From Spongospora subterranea f. sp. subterranea (lineage: Eukaryota; Endomyxa: Phytomyxea; Phytomyxea; Plasmodiophorida), in NCBI GenBank assembly GCA_049724395.1, contig JAUGWO010000228.1, positions 81,078 to 145,077 of the forward strand: 64,000 nt of DNA. Reading direction: 5' to 3'. The notes below the pieces were generated by a model, which made no database searches, had not been told where the DNA came from, and worked only from the letters and a program-made list of their open reading frames with translations. Position numbers and translations under genes: made by a program. Of this stretch, positions 46,826-58,521 are shown piece by piece; within the stretch, counting starts at the first letter, position 1; each line of letters opens with the position of its first letter.

Positions 46826-49800
46826 ATGTCGAATGTGTTTCGCCTTTGCCCTCTGTCCGATATATTCTACTGCGTTATTGATGGCGCCGCCCCAGGTCAT
46901 GACCTCCCGACCTTACTACAATCTGGATGGCGCCCAGAGCGTGATCAGCTGGCGGCCCCATCTGGGACGCAGCTCTGGATGTTCACGATCACCAACGAGT
47001 CACCCGCAGGATTATTTCCCCATTCCGACCGTAAATGACACCCAGCGCGATCAAGTTCTGACAATGCTGAACACCGCATTGACCATTGATATGCACTATC
47101 GCCATCTGGATTTGCAGATCCCACCCCTCTCCATCAGTTTTTTCATAGTGAACGATGATGATTTGTATTCGTATATGAACTTTTCGCATTTTCCATGCAA
47201 TTTTGCTGATGAATTAGGGGCAGGCGATTACTCTATGGACGGATTGTTGGCCGATTTAATTCTTCAGGCCAATGCGCTTGTCTACCAGCCATCACCGCCT
47301 GTGCCCAACTCATTTCCGAAGCCTTCTGATCCGGTTTTCGCCATCACAGAACCGCACGACGACAACGAGATGTCGGTCGATAACGGTGCCACTCCGACAA
47401 CCAGCCCTTTACGCTGCCGCGTCACTCCCAAACGCCACCTTCGTCTTCCGCAAAAAAATTCAAAGTGCTTCGTCGTAGAGTCGCATCCTTGGTCAGATAT
47501 TGGGCTAACACTCCCCGACGTTATAAGCGTCAAAGTGCCTAAATTTCTGGCGCATCGTATCCCTCGTCGAATCAAATATGAGCCGATATTGTCTGTTGCG
47601 CCCTGCGATACCGCAGATGAAGTCACTACTGAAGACGCAATCCTCTCAAACAAAATCGCCGATTCCGATCAAGGATATGAATCAGATAAATCAGCAACGG
47701 ACGGCGAATCTACTGAAACTTCGAGGGCGACTGCAGCGCCGGTGATTCGTCGCTCAACAATCTGTGCCCAGCTTCTCGTATTAATCCAGCAACACGTCCA
47801 GGATGCGTTTTTCTGCGACTTTGTAGCTGAAGTGTGGAGGAAACTGGGCAATTCGTCCATCTCGTTCCCGGTCATGATGCCGGATGTTACCCCATCATCA
47901 TCAAAAGTTCGCGACCTGCTGTTGGCGGCGTCGGTGCTGCCTGCTTGGCGTACGGTGACGAATGCAGTTCCATTACATCAGCCTAAATCACATCAAAATG
48001 TAACCCCAAGGCATTATTCGATTAACAACGCGTCCATCGATTTGCTGAATGTCGACGATTGTGAGCTTCTTCTTGGATTTGATGGCGACATCAGGACGTT
48101 GTCGTCATCGTCTATGTATTTCTGGGAGGAAGCTTGCTTGGAACCTTTTAAGTCTAAAGCTGATATCTCTTGTCTTGTGATCCCTTCCCTGGGAACAACA
48201 CCATTTGAACGAAATAGCGTTATTGGGTCCTTCACTGAATCACTCTCTGTAATGTATGAGGTAATGTTCAAACATGTTTGTAAAGTTTTGGCCAAAGCCG
48301 TTCATTGGGGATAAAATTGTTCAATTTTTTTTCTTTCGATGTTATGTTTTGTTTCTGGCGGGATCTAGTCTAGTTTGCATATTCTGCATTATTTTCTTGG
48401 CTGTCAGCCATACTACCCTGGTTAAAATGTTGCCTTAGACTTGCATGTTGGGTCGGCATAGCCCCATCAAATGCCTCGATGAAATACTTTTGTTGCCGGA
48501 AGAGTTCCGCGCCTCGGAAACCCTTTCCGATGCAGACTGTAACGATCCATTAATTGTCCAACACTACTACGACTTTGTAATCGAAAGATTGTGTAGGTTT
48601 CACAGTTCTCTTTCATGATGACTGTTTAGTTAGCCTTGTCTAGGTTCTTCAGCAATGCGGTCCAAAATCTCCTCAACTGACACGAGCATTGTCGTAATTT
48701 ACCTTATTGCCGATTATTCCACATTTACAATCGATCTGATTTCATTTTCGATGATAATGAACCGGTTACGCCTCGCGCTCGGTGCCCCCACCTGGAATTC
48801 AACGTCACGCCGCAAAAACGTCGTTGGCCAGATCGTTCCTCGCTCGATTGTAAACGAAATTTTCCACCGAAATGAAAGCCTACCTGTGGTGTTGAAGCGG
48901 CTCGCGTTCAGCGTTTTCTCCCGGTCTCATTTCGTTCCGGTCATTCCTGTTGACGACGTCGCGTTAGCTCGAACCCATGAACTTCATAACGGTCTTGGTT
49001 TAACGGCATGGGAGCCCCCGTTTGTACTGCATTGCAGAACGGGGATCCCTTGCCCGCCGCACGTTGCGGTCCACAACAATACCTGTTCTCTTCTGGCCGT
49101 TCACGTCTCTTACATGACCGTGGACGCTGGCCTTGATGAGCAATGGGTTGTCGGTTGTGCGACCGATATGCGTGGCGAACGTCTTTACACCGCTTGCGTT
49201 AGATCGTCAGCTGGGCGTTCTCTGTTCACTGTTTTGAGCAATTTCTGGGTTGAATGTATTCGACCTGCTCTCGTACGTTTTGCTATATTGTTGCTGTTTT
49301 TCAAACAGCGCTAATTTTTCTCAGGATTTTCTCCATTCTCGCACTGATCAGGGCGCCATGAGTTTAATAATCAACAAGACTGGTGTTATGCCCAGGGAAG
49401 AGTCGATGGTATGGACGCGCATTCTGGCAGAACGTCTGGGCGGGGTCTGGCTGCCTTTGTCCGAGGAGGATCTACGTTGTGGTGATAACTCCAATCCGCC
49501 CGAGTCGATTATCGCCACCGATGTTGCGGCGGAGATCCCGCTTGCCTTTCAACCAGATATTCGGTTCCTTGTTTCTTCCGCTTTTCTCGTGTCATGCACC
49601 TCACCGGCGAAGCTGCAGCCAATTGATTCTGGATCAAAAAATGCCATCATCATGCACCGGCATCGCGATATTGACCATCTGATGTTGCCGTCCATTGTTC
49701 ACGCCAACGTCTATTTTCTAGGCAACATATCGGTGAAGTTGTCGCTAGAGAGTTACGTTCTGCATGCGCCGGCAAATCGGGAAACTATTGAGGCGGTAAC

Positions 49801-49966
49801 GCCAGGATTGGTTTTCGACGCGTTCCATTCTGTTGCGGAACAGTCCATTGTCCTAAATGCTTTCAATGATACTCCAGGGTCAGGTCTGCCATTGCATTTT
49901 GCTACGACCCAGCGCCTAGGTTTGTTGTTCACCACTGTTCTTAAACAGTTAAATTTAATAACATAA
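46826..49966 (+). CDS. MED13: MED13, Mediator kinase-module subunit (compact form)
   Basis: MED13 links the CDK8 kinase module to core Mediator and represses or tunes RNA polymerase II transcription. Exons: 46826-48260, 48439-48592, 48644-49272 and 49325-49966; introns 2 and 3 are 51 and 52 nt. The N-terminus reads NVFRLCPLSDIFYCVID then GTQLWMFTI, as in Med13_N. A frame change between ~46970 and 47040 needs a short intron or reflects an error. The C-terminal domain has FWEEACLEPF, then MYE|TCMLGRHSPI across intron 1, VVIYLIADYS, VGQIVPRSIV, WEPPFVLHCR, QWVVGCATDMRGE and, at the end, LPLHFATTQRLGLL. The MYE-LG-HSPI and LPLHF signatures are strong. The protein is ~950 residues, about half the animal length, with a short linker. 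An alternative first Met at 46833 is out of the N-terminal frame. Confidence 0.9.
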
Positions 49967-50277
49967 TCACTGCAAATATGTCGCTCCATCATAATCTCTC
50001 GTTAGAGTGCAACACCTGAATATAGTCATCCTTGACCATATCGGCTGTTGAATCACTACAGTTGACGCTTTCGATTCTCGGCGATCAAATGGAACTGAAG
50101 CTAGATCACACGCTTATTCATGTAGGTGTCCAAACACGAACTGGTTACAAGTATGGATATTAAGTCTTGAATCGAGTACCGTAGATGGCCGTAAATGGAT
50201 GATAATAATGTCACGACATACAGATATACTTTTTTTTTTCGTGCGGTAAAAATGGAATTTTTTTTGTCAGAAACAAT
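49967..50277. other. No gene seen
   Basis: 311 bp between MED13 and the gypsy pol remnant, with a T-rich tract near 50228-50270. No LTR end could be recognised. Confidence 0.45.
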
Positions 50278-53200
50278 GTGCCGTGCGAGTTCGACATAGC
50301 CGGACGCACGATCAACAAGGAAGTTTTGATAGACATAGGAGCGGGTTCCTCCTTCATGAGTTTCAAATTTGCCATTCAACATTCAATAACCTGGAGAACA
50401 AATAATCGCCCCATTACAGCAATAGCGTTCGATGGAATTACATCTACATCGGCTTTACATCGTACGGTACCGGTTCCATTTCGGATTGGGGAACACTGGT
50501 GTTCTGTCGAATTCAACCTCGCCTCTGAGATCTCGTATGATATTATTTTAGGGTTCGACTGGTTGGCAAAGCATAACCCTTCTACCGATTGGCGATCTGT
50601 CCCAATCCAAGTGGGTAATTGCCAAGGAAACGTACGTCCTAGTTCCCCCAATACAGCCGTGATGATGATGACTATGGAAACTGACAATCCCCACACCTTT
50701 GCACCCCCAGGATCACCAGCTGAATATCCGGTGCCATCAGAATTCATGGATTTTGCCGATGTCTTTATGAAGAAAACGCGGATCAGCTCCCTTCCCATCG
50801 AGCGTATGATTGCACCATTGACCTTATACCAGACAACACACCACCGTTTGGACCAATCTATTCATTATCCAAATTAAAAACGGAGGAGCTCCGCAGATAT
50901 ATTTCCGAGAACCTGAAAAAAGGATTTATTCGCAAATCGAAATCAACTTGAAGCTCCCGAGTAATGTTTTCGACAAAAAAAGATAAAACCCTGAGGCTAT
51001 GCGTGGATTATCGTCGTCTCAATGCGATGACAAAGAAAAATTGATGCCCATTACCCCGATTCGATCCTGCACCAGGCTTGTCGAGTTTTTGTCTTTCAAA
51101 TCGACTTACGAGGAGCGTATAATTTGGTGAGAATCAAGAAGGGTGACGAACGGAAAACAGCATTCCGCACTCAATACGGCTTGTACGAATACCTTGTCAT
51201 GCCGTTTGGATTGGCAAATGCTCAATCCGTATTCCAACGATTGATGGAGGATGTTTCGCAGACTGCATTGGAGAATTTGTCAGCGTATACCTCGACGATA
51301 TAGTCATATATGCAGAAACGGAGGCCGATCACGCCAAACACGTTCGCTTAGTCTTACAGCTTCTAAGAAAACACAGGCTATTCGCTAAACTCGAAAAATG
51401 CGAATTTCATCAGCAACGAATCCGTTTCCTTTGATACGTACTATCGCATGAATCCTTGGAAATGGATATGGACAGAGTGTCGGCAGTTCTCACATGGCCC
51501 ACACCACGATTAATCAAGCAAGTTCAATATCGTTTCTGGGATTTGCTAATTTTTATAGAAATTTTGTTCAAAACTTTTCAAAAAATTACCTTACCACTTC
51601 ACGAGTTGTGCCGAAAGGAAGCAGAATTTAGGTGGCCCAAGCAGACTCAAACCGCGTTCTCTTCAATCAAACAGGCTTTTTCATCCGCATCGGTCGACCA
51701 TCACTACCCACCATCATCGAAGCGGATGCATCGGATTTCGCACTCGGCGCCATTATATCCCAAACCCACCCGGAAGGGGATCGACCTGTAGCTTTTTTTC
51801 CAGAAAACTCACTCCCGCCGAATTGAATTACCAGATATACGATAAGGAGTTACTGGCGATCATTGCGGCTTTCGAACAGTGGAGACATTTTCTGAGTGGA
51901 TCGGCTCTACCTATTACAGCCTTTAATGACCACAAAACCTGCTTTGGTTCATGTCGTCTAAGATCCTCAACAGGCGTCAAGCACGATGGTCCATGTATCT
52001 GGTAGAATTTAATTTTGTCATCCGCCATCGCTCCGGAACTCTTTCACAAAAACCGGATGTTTTGTCACGACGACCCGACTTGACCGCATCAAAACGTCAA
52101 CAATCGGATCCACCTCTGCCAACACACGTTTTTCTCAATAGCATACAATCGAAAACGGTTGAACGTGAGCGGATTCCCCCATCCCTTTGGACTTACTGAC
52201 CGAATAGGAGCATCTAAATATGAGACGCCACGACTACCATTTTTTCACACGCCAAGGACCCGTCAAGTTCTTCAAAAATCGCAAATTCGTACAGGACGAA
52301 CAGGAAAGGTTGACAATACTACAACAAAGACATGACTCCCCGCACGCAGGACACTTCGGTATTTCAAAATCGTATCAACTGATTAGACGTGATTACTGGT
52401 GGCCGAAACTAGCAGAGTCAGTAAAAGAGTTCGTCAAAGCATGCGAAACGTGCGCCAGATGTAAAGTACCTCGCCAAAAACTAGCAGGTCTTCTGCAACC
52501 TTTACCCATCTTTTCGGGGCCCTGGTCCTCAATCTCTATGGACTTTATTGTCAAACTGCCGACATCCAAAGGGCTATGATTCAATTCTCGTAGTAGTCGA
52601 CCGATTCACGAAAATGTCCCACTTCATTCCTTGTAAAGAAACAATGCAACAGCCAAGATTTGGCTAACATGATATTATCGAATGTCATCCGACTACACGG
52701 CCTCCCAGACGAAATTATATCAAACAGAGGACCACAATTCATCGCTAACTTCTGGAAACTGCTCCTTCTACAGCTTAGGATAAACCGCAAACTATCCACG
52801 GCTCGCCATCCGGAAACATATGGGCAAACAGAGCGCGTAAATCAGATTCTGGAGCAATACCTCCGATGTTTCGTCAACGTTGTCCAAAATGACTGGTGCA
52901 ATATGCTACCCATGGCAGAGTTTGCATATAACAATGCCCACCATTCTTCAACAGATACATCGCCCTTTTTTCGCCAATTTCGGGTTCAATCCGCGATTCG
53001 ACATCAGCAGAACCGATCAATCCAACCCGAGCGTTAACGACCATCTGGATAAAAAATTACAACGGGCCATTACATCAATGAAAAGAAACGCCGATCGCCT
53101 ATGTACGCCGTGATGGACCCAAATACCAAATTGGAGATCAAGTCGGACGACCCTGCGATAAATTGGCTGAGAAACGGTTAGGTCCCTTCAAAGTGATCAG

Positions 53201-53600
53201 AATCATCAACAGCGTTGCTTTCGAATTAAAGTTACCCCATAACGTCCGCATTCACCCAGTATTCCACACCTCGCTACTCGAACCCTACGTGGCAAACACT
53301 ATCCCAGGCCGGCGACAACCGAACCCACCTCCTGTGTGCTTGGACGATGATAATGAACCTCTTTTTGAAGTCGAAGGTATCATGGACGCGAAGGTATCAT
53401 GGACGCGCGGCGCAAAAACCGGCGATTGGAGTACCTTGTCCAATGGAAGGAAAATAGCGAAGCCGATAGGACATGGGAACCCGAGCAAACCCTAGAAGTT
53501 AACAGCACCGACACCATCCGGAACGATATCCAAACACTGGTCAGTGACTTCCACCGTAACAATCCTGATAGACCAACACCGAGCACCAACAACATGACTC
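50278..53600 (+). pseudogene. Ty3/gypsy chromovirus pol, broken by stops and frameshifts
   Basis: The domain order is protease-RT-RNase H-integrase-chromodomain. Protease: VLIDIGAGSSFMS and IILGFDWLAKHNP...DW (50320-50590). RT: LCVDYRRLNAM, then AVWIGK-like remnants and [11 protein letters not shown] near 51290. RNase [19 protein letters not shown] (51720) and [19 protein letters not shown]. Integrase: HDSPHAGHFGISKSYQLIRR with its HHCC finger ACETCARCK, SISMDFIVKLPTSKG, then RHPETYGQTERVNQ (52810). Chromodomain: RRLEYLVQWK...DRTWEPEQ (53430-53480). At least six frame changes or stops occur, for example at 50878. This is a different, plant/fungal-like chromovirus family from the two other gypsy remnants. 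No gag or LTRs were recognised. Confidence 0.9.
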
Positions 53601-53758
53601 GCTCGGATACCGGTGGGGACGGTGACATTAGTCGGGGCAGACTGTCACGATACGGGCAAATGGCCGTTCCCGCCGCACCCAATCAAGTGAAGCCAACTGA
53701 GGGAAACCTCAGTTGGTTCAACTCCGTTTTGATACAACGACAACAATTTCGTATATCA

Positions 53759-54480
53759 TACTCCCTCCGTTCAGAAATGATAGTCCGATTTGATAAAACG
53801 ATATTTATTGCAAGTTCAAAGCAGTTCTCGCAACTTCTTCCTCGTCACAAATGATGGAAACAGGAAGTCGTCCTTCACACCTCAGTCGGGTTTTGCACAA
53901 ATGCCCAACTTTTAAGTTGTTGTCACATTTCGCCAGCATCGTATTTTGCATAGCTAATTGTAAGGACAAAAAACACATTATCCAACTTGTCGATGTCCAA
54001 GTCTTGGAACGACTTTGTAACAGCCAATATTAATTGGTTAAAGTCCTCGCAAAGTCGCCCTTTAGTGCAGTGGAACCGCTGCGATTTTTGAGAAACATCT
54101 TCTCTATCGATACGCTTCCGGCCCCGAGTTTTCTTTAATTTGAGCTCACCTCAGCCGCTTTTTGCCGCTAGCAATAGATCTCTTGGCAAGATCCCAAATC
54201 CGCGATTCTGTTTTTGTTGACATATCGAATTTTTCAGAGATGCCTGTGATTGCCCCGTACTCCAGCTTGTCAAACTTCGCGCGTCGTAACAAAGCCTGTA
54301 ATACTCCGTTTCGTGTCTGGTTTGAAGGGTTTTGTAGGGGTTGCGACTTATATCAGGTTAAATCGTTTCATAAAACAACCAAGACGGTTTGGAGTGCTTT
54401 GGTTGGTCAAAGTATCACAATTGGTGTCTTCATTGTCTTCCATCCAAGATTGAAGGGTAAAACCTCCGTCGCGACCTCGT
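53759..54480 (-). pseudogene. Internally deleted mariner remnant (second family)
   Basis: At 53759 the sequence TACTCCCTCCGTTCAGAAAT looks like a mariner/Stowaway end. Read on the minus strand, 54310-54080 gives a transposase N-terminus (LLRRAKFDKLEYGAITGISE, then SRIWDLAKRSI and GRKRIDREDVSQ). Around 54050-53900 it jumps straight to the C-terminal signature NQLILAVTKSFQDLDIDKLD followed by NVFF. The DDE catalytic core is missing, so the copy is a deletion derivative. The opposite end was not found. Its TIR differs from that of the 4.1-kb element. Confidence 0.65.
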
Positions 54481-54644
54481 CGTTCCTGACGGCATGAATC
54501 AACATATCTTGGTGGAATCCCTTGTTATGACCTCAAAGATGTCGACTAAACTCTATCTGATATCTTGTTGAAATTAAAAAAGTAAATCTGCAAAGATCAC
54601 ATTGAAAGAGAACAAAAAATCTGGAAATTTGCTGTGCATTGTAT

Positions 54645-56463
54645 TCAAAACTCTTGAAGAACACAGCTGTTCAAAAGGTCGTCTTTAAGCAGTACCTCCA
54701 GGGAATTTAGTGATATTTCTTCTTCATCAATGGCTGCTTGCAGGCATTGATGAAGAATATGGTAGGACTTAATGCTGCACCAACCTCGTTCGGCATTTGT
54801 GACTCGCCTGCTGACAAGGCGGTGCTCACCTCTTTCGATGTAATCGCTGCAACTCTTGCATTGAGGATTTTTGCCTTTCATTGACACTGTATGCACCGAT
54901 AACCCTATTGGAGGTTTCTTCAGCGAGGGTTTCTTCATGGGACGCTCCGTCGTTTTCTTCACAAGTTTCAGTATCTCATGGCTGCTGCTGCTGCTGCTGT
55001 GCCGTCAGTACTGCTTGTGTCCATGCGATCTAGGTTGACCCTAAACAGATATCAATAATTTGCTGCAACAAGGTATGACAAATGACATAAGTATGGTATC
55101 TTTTGTAGAGACTATGGGCAACTCTGTAACCAGAAGGAAATATGAACGTTGAGATGTTTACCCAGCGCAGGCATGGACGCTTCATGCCGTCGTAGTACAG
55201 ACCACTGCCCTGAGGTAATATCAACCCTGTGAAATGAAACCCGTTGTACATGATCACGGGCGAATAAAGAATATTCGACATCCCCGAACAAGATCCGCCT
55301 ATCGATGTTCGCAGGACTCGTCAGGCTTGGACAGACGGTCTCAACTTGCAGCAATGCCGATGCAGTTTCCACCCTGAACGATCGACGTGTGCTGTGCCCG
55401 TTGCATCTCCACATCATGATCATTCAAAATGTCGTTTCCACAATGTTTTCCGTAAGCATCGTCATTTCATGACGATGCTGTCTGTCGACTTCACTAATAT
55501 CATTATTTCCGACGTTTGCTTCATACGTGGCAAGCTTTCCGATAGTTGAAGTTGTTCCTCTGCATGATGAAAGTATTTTTTTCCGATGATAAGCTGTGCG
55601 ATCAAGGTTGTTCAACGCCTTGTGCAGAGTTCCCACAGATGGACGCGTAGCGGTGCCTATCAACAACGACTTCGGCTTAAGCTCGGGAGCGATCTCGACA
55701 ACCTGTTTCAGCGATGCGTGGGCAGATGGTGTGAGCCGGATAGGATGCGGCCTAAGGTGGTTCTGGTTGCCGTTATGTGTGAACTTGATTTTGTGCTCGT
55801 GATGATCAGCAAAAAGCGTTGCATGACACTTAACATGCACGAGATTAAGTTGGTGAACAGCGCATAGTCCCTGGGGGGACGAGGGCCACAGCCTTCGAAT
55901 TTGTTCTTTCGCGGGAGTCTGGGCCGCTCAACGAAGACACAACCCTCAATAGGACAAACATAAACCCCAAGGCAACTCTTCTTAATAGTTCTTTTGCCCG
56001 AATTTGTTCGATACTGACTGTAAACAACCATTGCCCAACCAACTGTAATGTTAATCGCAGAGTAGTTTTCTGGAATGGTCGAGGTCCAGCAAATGTTTCC
56101 ATCAGGATATTCGTTCACATCGGCCTCAGGAAAACATTTATTGCTCGGAACCTCATTCACGACGTTGGAAGCAGGCTCAGAAAAACATCTCTTGTCTAGA
56201 ACCTGCTACACAACGATGGAACAAGGCTCAGAAAAAGACATTTCTCCTGGAACGTCTTCGAAATCAGCGCTGTAAGATCCGACTCCAGAGTCATCTCCTT
56301 GACCAGTCTTTCGAGCAACGCCAGCCATATTTGCGTGCAGATTGTTGCTAAACAGTGATGTATCATTTCGAAACGCAGTTGCCAGATCTGCTGGTACCTG
56401 TTGCCTTGATAGCGAAAGAGCAAACCTGCACAGATTTATAATCAGCTGTTCGCGGTCACCCAT
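54645..56463 (-). CDS. Zinc-finger plus UCH-like protein, probably of mobile-element origin
   Basis: Minus-strand frames line up as one multi-exon gene, starting near 56463 (MGDREQLIINLCRFALSLSR). A block of diverged 16-residue repeats (FSEPCSIVV, FSEPASNVV, FPEADVNEY) follows. Next comes a Cys/His region, CLGVYVCPIEGCVFVERPRL, then CHATL...THNGNQNHLRPHPIRLTP, which resembles WRKY/GCM-like DNA-binding zinc fingers of transposon-borne proteins. Downstream, GNCIGIAA and YNGFHFTGLILPQGSGLYYD then GMKRP look like a ubiquitin-hydrolase-type fold. The last exon reads CKSCSDYIERGEHRLVS...HILHQC, a possible further zinc finger, ending at 54645. Exon borders are not all resolved and some frames are broken, so it could be a pseudogene. 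The family name is not known to me. Confidence 0.5.
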
Positions 56464-56551
56464 TTCCAGTTCTGGGTTCCGGAATGGATTCCCGGAAACC
56501 TATAACCATGGGCAGTCTTCTTAGACTAACACCCAAAATCCACCAGTCCCT

Positions 56552-57726
56552 GCCGCTGCTGCACTTTTCCAAGTGACCGAAGCTACCATCCGGAAAATTT
56601 ACATTCGCGGCCGTCAATCTTTGGCCGAAGGAAATTTGATTCCCGACGTGGCAGCTCGACATTCTGGCAGATCTGGTCAAAAACAAAGTGTGGATTTGGA
56701 TGTGGAGGCCATCTCCGCAATCCCGTTGACATTACGTCAAAATATTCGCACAATGGCACACAACTTCAAAATTTCCAAAAGCACACTACATCGCCGTATC
56801 AAGGAGCAAACAATCATCAAGCCACACACCAGCGCTGTCAAACCAACGTTGAACGAAAAGAACCGCCTGGATCGTGTGCTGTACTGCATTTCCCACCTGA
56901 ACTTCAATCCACTGCGCAATGAGTATTCGTTCGACGCCATGTTCAACACGATCCATATCGATGAAAAATGGTTCTACTTAACGAAAGCAAGCAATCGCTA
57001 TTATTTGGCAGCAGGGGAGGAACCTCCACATCGCACGGTCAAAAGCAAGAGTTTTATTAACAAGGTGATGTTCATGGCGGCGGTCGCAAGACCACGGTAC
57101 GATTCATATACCCAGAGAATGTTTGACGGAAAATTAGGTATTTGGGCTTTTGTTGAAGCCGAACCTGCGAGAAGGAATAGTAAGAACAGGCGAGCAGGAA
57201 CAATGGAGACCAAAGCTATCACTTCCATTGGAAGAGTAGAGATCACCAAAATGATGACAGCAACAGTTTTTCCGGCAATTGCAGAAAAATGGCCTCGGGG
57301 ATCGGCAGGAAAGATTTATTTTACAGCAGGATAATCCTAAACCTCATGCTCGAGGAGATGACCCAACCATATCAGCAGCATTAGAAAGTTTGAAGGAACA
57401 AGGATGTGAAATTCAAATATGCCAACAGCCGGCTAACAGCCCGGATTTAAATGTGCTAGATCTTGGATTCTTCCGCGCTATCCAGAGCTTACAACATCAA
57501 CTGCCTCAGAGGGGAATTGATGACCTTATTCGTGCAACAGGAAGGCGTTCATGGAGATTGAATCAACGTCGTTGATCAATGTCTTCTTAACCCTGCAAGG
57601 GTGCATGCTTGAGGTAATGACTTGCAATGGAGGCAATAATTACAGGATACCACACATGGGGAAGGTTCGATAGGTTTTATGGGACAAGAATTAAGCCCGT
57701 TTCGATAGGTTTTATGGGACGGAGGG
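56552..57726 (+). mobile_element. Mariner copy 2, 5'-truncated
   Basis: From ~56552 (CCTGCCGCTGCTGCACTTTT) to the right end at 57726 this is nearly identical to 4755-5999 of copy 1. The right terminal repeat is better preserved here (the reverse complement starts CCCTCCGTCCCATAAAACCT) and is followed by TA at 57727-57728. The left 650 bp, including the left TIR, is absent. The break point lies ~90 bp upstream of the minus-strand gene start at 56463, so the truncation abuts that gene's promoter. A segment present in copy 1 between ~5870 and ~5960 is also missing. Confidence 0.88.
56573..57575 (+). pseudogene. Mariner transposase, copy 2, frameshifted
   Basis: The open frame 56573-57334 carries IRKIYIRGRQSLAEGNLIPD, HIDEKWFYLTK and RHSGRSGQKQ. 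An extra T near 57319 shifts the frame before LQQDN, and the rest (NSPDLNVLDLGFF) continues in the frame of 57279-57575. The lesion differs from the two in copy 1, so each copy died independently. Confidence 0.85.
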
Positions 57727-57728
57727 TA

Positions 57729-58521
57729 TTAAAAAACAACAATTGATCACCAGGCGACACTCGGTTCCTGAATTTCAGATCGGCAACATTGAACATAGTG
57801 TAGTATGGAATAACACATGTTGGCGAAAACAACAGAGACAGCATTATGCTGATTCCCTGATCGATTTCATAGAGGCAGACTGCCTGTACACACGATATAG
57901 GGATTGCCATTAATGACACTGTTTAGCACCAATCGTCTCAAACCATGGGTGCAGGTTATGCGCGATCCCGGTAGCGATGGCATCGATCAGCGATCGCATC
58001 TGCTGGATAGGTAAATAAAATGTGAAACTTTGACTGGACAAATGTTGATACCTCCTGGGTGACATTCACTCGTTGATCATGAACTAGAAGTTCATAATGA
58101 GGATTGCAGGAATGAGGGGTCAATTTTCGTATCGCTTTAGATGCTAGGAGCTCAGCCGTCCCGGGCATGCACCTGTCGCGACGATGAGACTGCACCGATA
58201 ATACGACGAATTCAAATATTGGCTGCGATAAACCATTTTGCTGCCATTGATATCGTAAGGGAACGGCGTGAAAGAGCAGTTGTACACTGTAGGGGAACAC
58301 TTGAAAATGTATCTACAAGTGACTGCGCACAGTGTTGGATCACGACTGATTCGCCCGAGAGCCGCAGTGTGCCACTTGGTTTACTGTTACTGCCATTGAC
58401 TGAGCATGATTGATTACCACAGACGCACTATCAGAGACAATACCACGGAGTCCGTAGGGTTTTAACAGTAATAGTGAATCTCCGTGTTTGTCATTCATTA
58501 TTCACTTTTTAACATCCCTTG
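57729..58521. other. No confident gene
   Basis: Minus-strand frames at 57956-58300 and 57677-57919 are open but show no recognisable domain. A plus-strand frame at 58141-58413 is equally featureless. The right end must hold the promoter of the secreted ankyrin gene. Confidence 0.4.

Noticed and set aside
50376-50798. 140-codon minus-strand frame
   Set aside because: It is antisense to the gypsy protease region.
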